64,000 nucleotides of DNA from Methylomonas fluvii. GTDB taxonomy: Bacteria; Pseudomonadota; Gammaproteobacteria; Methylococcales; Methylomonadaceae. The stretch spans positions 1,054,001-1,118,000 of the forward strand of contig NZ_JACXST010000001.1 of the NCBI RefSeq assembly GCF_014850975.1. Direction: 5' to 3'. The position numbers were made by a program, and so were the translations under genes. Positions 57,891-64,000 of the stretch are shown here, piece by piece; positions within the stretch are counted from its first letter, which is position 1; every line of letters starts with the position of its first letter. The notes under the pieces are model-generated. The model did not search any database and was not told where the DNA came from. It saw only the letters and a list, made by a program, of their open reading frames with translations.

Positions 57891-59066
57891 TTAATCGATG
57901 AACTTTTCTAGGACCACGTCCAGAAAATCCCAACCTTTTTCGCTACAGCTATACGCCAAGCCATCGCGGCACAGCATGCCTTCAGCCAGGCAGTGCGATA
58001 AATTTGGCTCCAAGTTGTCTGCCGCCAATCCGGTAGCCCGTTCAAAATCCTTCAGACTAAAGCCGGTTTTTAATCGCAACTGGTTCATCAGAAACTCTAA
58101 CGGCAATTGTGCGACCTCAATCGCCTCGCATTGTGATCGACCGGGTTGCGATAAATACTGTTCCGGGCTTCTTGGCTTAACCGTACGCATAATCTTATCC
58201 GGCAAGGCAAGGCTAATCTTGCCGTGCGCGCCGGCGCCTATCCCCAGATAATCGCCAAATTGCCAGTAATTGCGATTATGCCGGGATTGCTTGCCGGGTT
58301 TTGCATACGCAGACACTTCGTACTGCTGAAAGCCGTTATCCGCCAACAGCTGCTGACAGCGCTTTTGGGCGGCGAATATCACGTCGTCTTCCGGCAATTT
58401 GGGCGGAAACTTATAAAAATACGTATTGGGTTCCAGCGTCAGTTGGTAAAAGGAAATATGGGTTGGGGCCAAGCTAATGGCTATTTCCACATCGCTCAAG
58501 GCTTCGCTTTCACTCTGATCCGGCAAACCGAACATCAAATCCAGATTGAAATTCTCAAACCCGGCCTTAACGGCAATTTCCACCGCAACTTTGGCCTCAG
58601 CGGCGGAATGCACCCGCCCTAATGTCCGCAAATGCCGGTCCTGAAAGCTTTGAATGCCTATCGATAGGCGATTAATCCCTAAAGTCCGAAACGCATGAAA
58701 TTTTGCGCTTTCGAAGGTGCCGGGATTGGCTTCCAAAGTGATTTCGCACTGTTCGGTAACAGGCACTGACCGCCTGATACCGGCCAACAGACGGCCTAAG
58801 GCTTCCGGCGAAAACAAGCTGGGCGTGCCGCCCCCCATAAATATACTGTTGATGCTCCGCTGCCCGCCCAGCAATTCCAGATCAGCGTGCAGGTCGGTCA
58901 GCAGGGCATCGATGTAAGCCTGTTCGGGAATCGGTTTTTTAACGGCGTGGGAGTTGAAGTCGCAATACGGGCACTTCTGGATGCACCACGGAAAATGGAT
59001 ATAAAGGCTCAGCGGTAACAATTCGACAGACCTTACCACACGCCAATATTGGGCATGGAGGCCCAC
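57891..59066 (-). CDS. hemW: HemW-like radical SAM protein
   Basis: A radical SAM protein of the HemN-like group now called HemW, a haem chaperone rather than a coproporphyrinogen oxidase. The cluster motif [10 protein letters not shown] is at about residue 28; [10 protein letters not shown] and ANPGTFE follow, and [17 protein letters not shown] is typical. The open frame gives 391 residues and overlaps the glyoxalase gene by 34 bases. A TTG at 59021 with an AGG nine bases ahead would give the usual short start [12 protein letters not shown] and may be the real one. Confidence 0.9.
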   Translation of the reverse strand: MGLHAQYWRVVRSVELLPLSLYIHFPWCIQKCPYCDFNSHAVKKPIPEQAYIDALLTDLHADLELLGGQRSINSIFMGGGTPSLFSPEALGRLLAGIRRSVPVTEQCEITLEANPGTFESAKFHAFRTLGINRLSIGIQSFQDRHLRTLGRVHSAAEAKVAVEIAVKAGFENFNLDLMFGLPDQSESEALSDVEIAISLAPTHISFYQLTLEPNTYFYKFPPKLPEDDVIFAAQKRCQQLLADNGFQQYEVSAYAKPGKQSRHNRNYWQFGDYLGIGAGAHGKISLALPDKIMRTVKPRSPEQYLSQPGRSQCEAIEVAQLPLEFLMNQLRLKTGFSLKDFERATGLAADNLEPNLSHCLAEGMLCRDGLAYSCSEKGWDFLDVVLEKFID

Positions 59067-59473
59067 GGCTCTTGCGGCGGCAAAGCTTGGTCTTTTTGTA
59101 ACAATTCGATAGAAATTTGGTCGGGCGAGCGCAGAAATGCCATACGACCATCACGAGGCGGCCGGTTAATCGTTACCCCTTTTGCCGTTAAGTCTTGGCA
59201 AACCGCATAAATATCGTCTACTTCGAAGGCTAAATGCCCAAAATTACGGCCACCGCCGTAATCCTCCGTATCCCAGTTGTAAGTCAGCTCCAGCAATGGC
59301 GCGTCAACCGCTGCAGCGCTTTGCCGGTCGCCAGGTGCGGCCAGATACACCAAGGTGAAACGTCCGGTTTCGCTTTCCATGCGCCGCACTTCAAGCAAAC
59401 CTAACTTATTGCAATAAAAATCCAGCGATTCGGCGAGATCCTTTACCCGAACCATAGTGTGTAAATAACGCAT
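59033..59473 (-). CDS. gloA: Lactoylglutathione lyase (glyoxalase I)
   Basis: A 146-residue metalloenzyme that detoxifies methylglyoxal. [20 protein letters not shown] with the first His, [12 protein letters not shown] with a Glu, [15 protein letters not shown] with the second His and DQISIELLQ with the second Glu make up the four metal ligands. Slightly longer C-terminus than the 135-residue E. coli enzyme. The gene leads into hemW. Confidence 0.93.
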   Translation of the reverse strand: MRYLHTMVRVKDLAESLDFYCNKLGLLEVRRMESETGRFTLVYLAAPGDRQSAAAVDAPLLELTYNWDTEDYGGGRNFGHLAFEVDDIYAVCQDLTAKGVTINRPPRDGRMAFLRSPDQISIELLQKDQALPPQEPWASMPNIGVW

Positions 59474-59736
59474 ATTGGCCGCCCCAGAAAATAAAAGCGC
59501 GATTATGAACGAGTCGGCGGTGGAGAATAAAGTTTCCTGATCAATAACAGGCCTCAGCTATACCAAAGAAAGCCCGTCATGCCCGCCATTCAGCGCTATG
59601 GGAGGCAAGCTTCGCTCTATCCATGCGACCTGGATTGCGATATTCGCTGCCGAAATGACGATTTTAAGTAAGAGGAAGACACACGCTTGAAGCAGTTTGT
59701 TAGACGCGAATGCCCGACTAGCTCGTTACAGTCCAA

Positions 59737-60567
59737 TTAGTCCAATGCTTTGCGATACACCGACGGCATGATGGTTTGCAGCTCAGTTTTCATACCGCTC
59801 AAGGATTCAGAATGACTGATAAAAAAATAGCCGCCGGGCCGCAGGTATTTAACAATTTTGTCCAGCAGGCGTTGCTTGGTTTCAATATCAAAGTAAATCA
59901 TTACGTTACGTAAAAAAATGACGTCGAAGGTACCCAAATCCGGCAACGTTCCTATCAAATTGGCATATTCGAACTTAACGTGGCTGCGTAGCTCAGGAGC
60001 AACCAGCAAAAAACCGTCATATTGACCTGTCCCTTTCAGGCAATACTTTTTCAGCAAGATTTGAGGGATTTTTTCGGCGGCATTACTGGGGTACAAACCA
60101 CGCCGGGCTTTTTCTAGAATCCGCGTGGAAATATCGGTCCCGACAATATCCCATTGCCGGGATCTCAAATACTCCGCCAATAGCATTGCCAGCGTGTAAG
60201 CTTCCTCACCGCTGGAGCTGGCCGCGCTCCAAACTCGAAACGGTTTTGCCGCGGAGTGCTGCGGTAAAATTTTTTCAACTACAAAATCGAAATGCTTGGA
60301 TTCGCGGAAAAAATAGGTTTCATTGGTGGTTAGCAAATCGATAGCCATCGTCGTTTCATTTTCGAACCCCGGCTTACCGAATTGCCGAAAATACTCGCCA
60401 TAGCTATCGATGCCATGATGACGCAAACGCTTTTCCAAACGTCCCATCACCATAGCCTGCTTACTATCGTTTAGGACAATACCAGCGTGCTTGTAAAGAT
60501 AGTCCCTGATCCAGGCAAACTCTTGCTTATGCAATATCGGCGCGCCGACACGATGGATTGACGACAC
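59737..60567 (-). CDS. cheR: Chemotaxis protein methyltransferase CheR
   Basis: A 276-residue enzyme that methylates glutamates of chemoreceptors with S-adenosylmethionine. The N-terminal helical domain (FAWIRDYLYKHAGIVLNDSK) is followed by the SAM domain with FRVWSAASSSGEEAYTLAMLL, DIVGTDISTRIL, and FDVIFLRNVMIYFD. It follows cheW and the receptor in the same operon. No tetratricopeptide extension is present. Confidence 0.93.
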   Translation of the reverse strand: MSSIHRVGAPILHKQEFAWIRDYLYKHAGIVLNDSKQAMVMGRLEKRLRHHGIDSYGEYFRQFGKPGFENETTMAIDLLTTNETYFFRESKHFDFVVEKILPQHSAAKPFRVWSAASSSGEEAYTLAMLLAEYLRSRQWDIVGTDISTRILEKARRGLYPSNAAEKIPQILLKKYCLKGTGQYDGFLLVAPELRSHVKFEYANLIGTLPDLGTFDVIFLRNVMIYFDIETKQRLLDKIVKYLRPGGYFFISHSESLSGMKTELQTIMPSVYRKALD

Positions 60568-60633
60568 TCTATACTCCTATTTGTGGGTTAGCCAACATGT
60601 CGATAAATTTAAACGCCTCAAGTCTTGGAACGA

Positions 60634-61200
60634 TCAAGCGTTGTTTGTATCCGGCAACGCATGACGGTCTTGGCGAACTTTACTCAAAGCCGCCATCTCA
60701 TCCACCGACAGTACCTTGCTGACGTTCAATAAAATAACAAATCTGCCATTTCGTTTGGCCATGCCGTTAATAAAATCAGGTCGAATCCCCACCCCAAAAC
60801 TTGGCGGCGGCTCAATGTCCTGTTGACCGATTTCGACCACTTCGTTGACCGCATCCACGATGATCCCCAGATCCTGAGAGCCGCCATCGTCTGTTTCACT
60901 GGTGGTTTCGACGATAACGATACCGGTGCGCTTGGCAATAGGTGTCGAGCCCTTACCAAAGCGCGCCAGCAAATCCACCACCGGCACCACGCTACCGCGC
61001 AGATTAATCACGCCGCGCACAAACACCGGCATCATCGGTACTTCAGTAAGATTGCCGTAATCGATGATTTCCTTGCTACTCAAAATACCAAGTGCGTAAA
61101 GCTCTCCCCCAAGCGTAAAAGTCAGGTATTGACCGGCCAGTGCAGTCTGTTTGCTCTGCGCGGCCGGTAATTTTTCCTCAATTGTTGCAAGTTCTGTCAT
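60634..61200 (-). CDS. cheW: Chemotaxis coupling protein CheW
   Basis: A 188-residue scaffold that joins receptors to the CheA kinase. LTFTLGGELYALGI, MPVFVRGVINLRGSVVPVVD, IVIVETTSETDD and MAKRNGRFVILLNVSKVLS are the CheW blocks. A 20-residue lead and a short polar tail frame the domain. It lies nine bases after the receptor gene. No cheA or cheY is in the window, so the pathway must be completed elsewhere. Confidence 0.93.
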   Translation of the reverse strand: MTELATIEEKLPAAQSKQTALAGQYLTFTLGGELYALGILSSKEIIDYGNLTEVPMMPVFVRGVINLRGSVVPVVDLLARFGKGSTPIAKRTGIVIVETTSETDDGGSQDLGIIVDAVNEVVEIGQQDIEPPPSFGVGIRPDFINGMAKRNGRFVILLNVSKVLSVDEMAALSKVRQDRHALPDTNNA

Positions 61201-61209
61201 GGCCCGCTC

Positions 61210-64000
61210 CTAGAAACGTTCGAACTGGTTTAAATCGAAGTCATGATCGATATTCGCACTTGCCTGAGCGACGGGCTTTATCTTAGTAGCCTTTTTTGCC
61301 CCTTTGGCTTGATTAGAAGTCGTGGTTTTTCTAACGCCATTGTCGAGTCTGAAAAAGCTCATCAGGGATTGCAGTTGCTCAGCCTGACTGGTCATTTCTT
61401 CCGCAGTAGCCGCCAATTGTTCGCTGGCCGAAGCATTCTGCTGAGTAATCTGGTTCATCTGGTTCATGGCATTGTTGACTTGGCTGACACCGGCGGATTG
61501 CTCTTGGGAGGCGGCGGCAATCTCTTGCACCAAGTCGGAGGTTCTGGCTATGCTGGGCACGATTTCATCCAGCAGTTTGCCCGCACTTTCCGCGGTCTCC
61601 ACGCTGTTTTCCGCCAATTCGCCGATTTCCTGCGCCGCCACTTGGCTGCGCTCGGCCAGTTTGCGGACTTCCGCCGCCACCACCGCGAAGCCTTTGCCGT
61701 GATCGCCGGCGCGGGCCGCTTCGATGGCGGCGTTTAGGGCCAACATGTTGGTCTGATAGGCAATGTCGTCGATGATGCCGATTTTTTTGGCAATCTCGCG
61801 CATGGCGTCAACGGTCTGTTTAACCGCTTCACCGCCTTGGCTGGCTTCGGTAGCGGCTTTACTGGCCATACCGTCGGTGACTTTGGCATTGTCGGCATTC
61901 TGGTTGATGCTGGCCGCCATTTCCTCGATGCTGGCGCTGGTGATCTCGACACTGCCTGCCTGCTCGCTGGCGGCTTGCGACAGCGATTGCGAGGTGGAAC
62001 TGATCTGCTCGGAGGCATTACCCAGCTGATCCGCCGCCGAAATAACCTCGGAAATGGTTTGGGATAGTTTGGCGACGGTGTTATTCACGGTGTCTTTAAA
62101 TTCACCCAACTGGCCTTTGTAATTACCGGTCACATTGCGGGTCAAGTCACCTTGTTCAACCAACGCCAGCACTTCGACCGCTTCATTGAGCGGCAAAATC
62201 ACGCCATCCAGGGTGTCATTGACGCCTTCGACGATTTTGCGGAAATCGCCTTGGTGTTTAGTGGCGTCGGCACGGGTTTGCAGGCGGCCTTCAACGGCGG
62301 CGGTTGCCAGCATATTGGCGTCGGCCACCAGCGTATTGACGGCATCAATACAGGTGTTGAGGTTGTTTTTAATGGTATTGAAATCGCCGTTGTAGCTATC
62401 GGTGATTTTGGCCGGAATCTGGCCTTTGGAAATGTTATCAACATAATCCGCGGCCACATTCAGCGGACCTATCACCGCATTCAGGGTCAGGTTCACGCCT
62501 TCGACAATTTTGCGGAAATCGCCTTGGTGTTTCGTGGCATCCGCGCGGGTTGCCAAACGCCCTTCGACGGCAGCGGTAGACAACATATTGGCGTCGGCCA
62601 CCAGGGCGTTCACCGCATCAATGCAAGTGTTGAGGTTGTTTTTGATGACATTGAAGTCGCCGTTGTAGGTGTCGGTGATTTTTGCGGGGATCGCGCCTTT
62701 GGCGATGTTGTCCACGTAGTCGGCAGCGACGTTGAGCGGCCCGATCACGGCGTCCAGGGTGTTGTTGACGCCTTCAACAATCTTGCGGTAATCGCCTTGA
62801 TACTGGCTGGCGTCAGCGCGGGTGGCTAAGCGGCCTTCGATGGCGGCTTTTTCCAATGCAGCGGCTTCGGCCACCATGCTGCTGATCGCGTCGATACAGT
62901 TGTTCAGGTTGTTTTTGATGGTGTTGAAATCACCGTTGTAGTGGTCGGTGATTTTCGCCGGAATTGCCCCGCGAGAGATGTTGTCCACGTACTCGGCAGC
63001 CACGTTCAAGGGCCCGATTACCGCATCCAGAGTGTTGTTGACGCCTTGGACGATTTTCCGGTAGTCGCCTTGGTATTGGCTGGCGTCGGCGCGGGTGGCT
63101 AAACGACCTTCAATCGCCGCTTTTTCCAGATTCATGGCTTCAGCGACCATGTTGGAAATCGCCTCGATACAGTTGTTCAGATTGTTTTTTATGGTGTTGA
63201 AATCGCCGTTGTAGGTGTCGGTGATTTTGGCGGGGATCGCGCCTTTGGAAATATTGTCCACGTACTCGGCCGCGACGTTCAAGGGGCCGATCACGGCGTC
63301 CAGGGTGTTGTTGACGCCTTCCACTAACTTACGAAAATCGCCTTGGTGTTTAGACGCATCGGCGCGAGTAGACAAGCGGCCTTCGACAGCGGCTTTGACC
63401 AGCAGGTTGGCGTCGGCCACTACTGCTTTCAAATTACCGCGGACCAATTCAATTGTCTCGTTGATAAAGGCTTTTTTACCCGGTAATTTCTCCATCGGGG
63501 CATCGAAATCGCCTTCGCCAAATGCTTTGAATACGCCTACCGCCATTTTCTTAACCGCAATATGGCCATTAACCATATCGTTTACGCCTTTAGCGACGGA
63601 TCTGAAGCTGCCATGAAATTTTTGCTGATCGACAACCACATCGATATCGCCTTTTTCATGTTCGCTCGCCATGTGATCCATCTCGGCCAATAGCGCCTTA
63701 ATGTTATCGCTTAACTGCTTCATGTTAGCCATTACACTGGTTTTGTCGCCCGCTTGTACCAGTATTTGGCTGTTCAAATCGCCTTGGGAAATGTTGTAGG
63801 CCAAATCGGCTACCAAACTCGGTTCGCCGCCCAATTGCCGCTTCAAATTGCGCGTAATGAAAAAACCCAGGGCGCCAACCATGGCCGCCGCCAGTAATGA
63901 AATCAGGATGGAAATGGTAGTCGCTGTGGATTGAATGACCACTGCCTCATCCGAAGATTGCTTACCCAGGCGCTGGTTGTATTCACTGTGATTTTTGAAA
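61210..64000 (-). CDS. Methyl-accepting chemotaxis protein with tandem HAMP-like repeats, 5' end outside window
   Basis: At least 930 residues; the frame is open to the window edge, so a GTG at 63942 is not the true start. One membrane segment ([20 protein letters not shown]) is visible, followed by HAMP-like modules. Four repeats of about 92 residues ([46 protein letters not shown]) and one diverged repeat precede the signalling domain, with its hairpin tip [22 protein letters not shown]. The C-terminus NQFERF resembles the NWETF-type pentapeptide that binds CheR. It is the first of the three chemosensory genes seen. Confidence 0.92.
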   Translation of the reverse strand, partial: FKNHSEYNQRLGKQSSDEAVVIQSTATTISILISLLAAAMVGALGFFITRNLKRQLGGEPSLVADLAYNISQGDLNSQILVQAGDKTSVMANMKQLSDNIKALLAEMDHMASEHEKGDIDVVVDQQKFHGSFRSVAKGVNDMVNGHIAVKKMAVGVFKAFGEGDFDAPMEKLPGKKAFINETIELVRGNLKAVVADANLLVKAAVEGRLSTRADASKHQGDFRKLVEGVNNTLDAVIGPLNVAAEYVDNISKGAIPAKITDTYNGDFNTIKNNLNNCIEAISNMVAEAMNLEKAAIEGRLATRADASQYQGDYRKIVQGVNNTLDAVIGPLNVAAEYVDNISRGAIPAKITDHYNGDFNTIKNNLNNCIDAISSMVAEAAALEKAAIEGRLATRADASQYQGDYRKIVEGVNNTLDAVIGPLNVAADYVDNIAKGAIPAKITDTYNGDFNVIKNNLNTCIDAVNALVADANMLSTAAVEGRLATRADATKHQGDFRKIVEGVNLTLNAVIGPLNVAADYVDNISKGQIPAKITDSYNGDFNTIKNNLNTCIDAVNTLVADANMLATAAVEGRLQTRADATKHQGDFRKIVEGVNDTLDGVILPLNEAVEVLALVEQGDLTRNVTGNYKGQLGEFKDTVNNTVAKLSQTISEVISAADQLGNASEQISSTSQSLSQAASEQAGSVEITSASIEEMAASINQNADNAKVTDGMASKAATEASQGGEAVKQTVDAMREIAKKIGIIDDIAYQTNMLALNAAIEAARAGDHGKGFAVVAAEVRKLAERSQVAAQEIGELAENSVETAESAGKLLDEIVPSIARTSDLVQEIAAASQEQSAGVSQVNNAMNQMNQITQQNASASEQLAATAEEMTSQAEQLQSLMSFFRLDNGVRKTTTSNQAKGAKKATKIKPVAQASANIDHDFDLNQFERF
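62160..63340 (-). repeat. Tandem 276-bp coding repeat in the chemoreceptor gene
   Basis: Units of 276 bases (92 residues), for instance with equivalent points near 62741, 63017 and 63293, share most bases and keep the frame. They encode poly-HAMP-like modules that pass the signal along the protein. High identity between units makes repeat-number change by recombination likely. Confidence 0.8.

Noticed and set aside
1-64000. tRNA, rRNA or cobalamin riboswitch
   Set aside because: I saw no tRNA or rRNA. The start of the cobalamin operon, where a riboswitch would lie, is outside the window.

Overview
The window looks like the chromosome of a free-living gammaproteobacterium. A methanotroph of the Methylomonas/Methylobacter type is my guess from overall gene style; no single gene proves it. 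Housekeeping modules lie at both ends, and a mobile, IS-riddled accessory region of about 40 kb lies between them.

Left end (1-4866): the downstream part of an anaerobic-type cobalamin operon on the + strand, with genes overlapping by a few bases: CbiE-CbiT fusion, precorrin-2 C20-methyltransferase, CbiG core, separate CbiG C-terminal domain (CobE), a CobJ/CbiH fused to a ChuX/HutX-like domain, a [2Fe-2S] ferredoxin, and the broken start of a siroheme-synthase-like dehydrogenase. The operon stops at an insertion sequence.

Accessory region (4867-45425): four copies of one 1517-bp insertion sequence (4867-6383 and 6936-8452 on the - strand; 31360-32876 and 36835-38351 on the + strand), each between 6-bp direct repeats. 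Copy 2 splits a TnsE-like gene and copy 3 splits a helD-type helicase gene; in both cases removing the IS and one repeat restores a single open frame. Between copies 2 and 3 sits a type I secretion locus: ABC exporter, decayed second copies of an exporter end and of an RTX segment, a predicted lipoprotein (DUF5625-like), a 4058-residue RTX protein whose N-terminus looks like a papain-like hydrolase, a UGT-type glycosyltransferase and an HlyD-type adaptor. I see no dedicated outer-membrane TolC gene in the locus. The lipoprotein-RTX pair (11 bases apart) has the layout of an immunity-toxin pair and is the best candidate here for an undescribed system. A Tn7-like core (tnsA-tnsB-tnsC-tniQ, - strand) ends at 45425 inside comM, a known hotspot for such elements. 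Only the 3' half of comM is present and the other transposon end was not found.

Right end (45426-64000): comM 3' half, a CzcCBA-type heavy-metal efflux operon, a 2-Cys peroxiredoxin, an AP2-like small protein, nadC, ampD, a dynamin-like GTPase, pyrE, hemW, a glyoxalase, and a chemosensory cluster (cheR, cheW and a methyl-accepting protein with tandem HAMP-like repeats that runs off the window). Apart from comM these look like ordinary, intact chromosomal genes.
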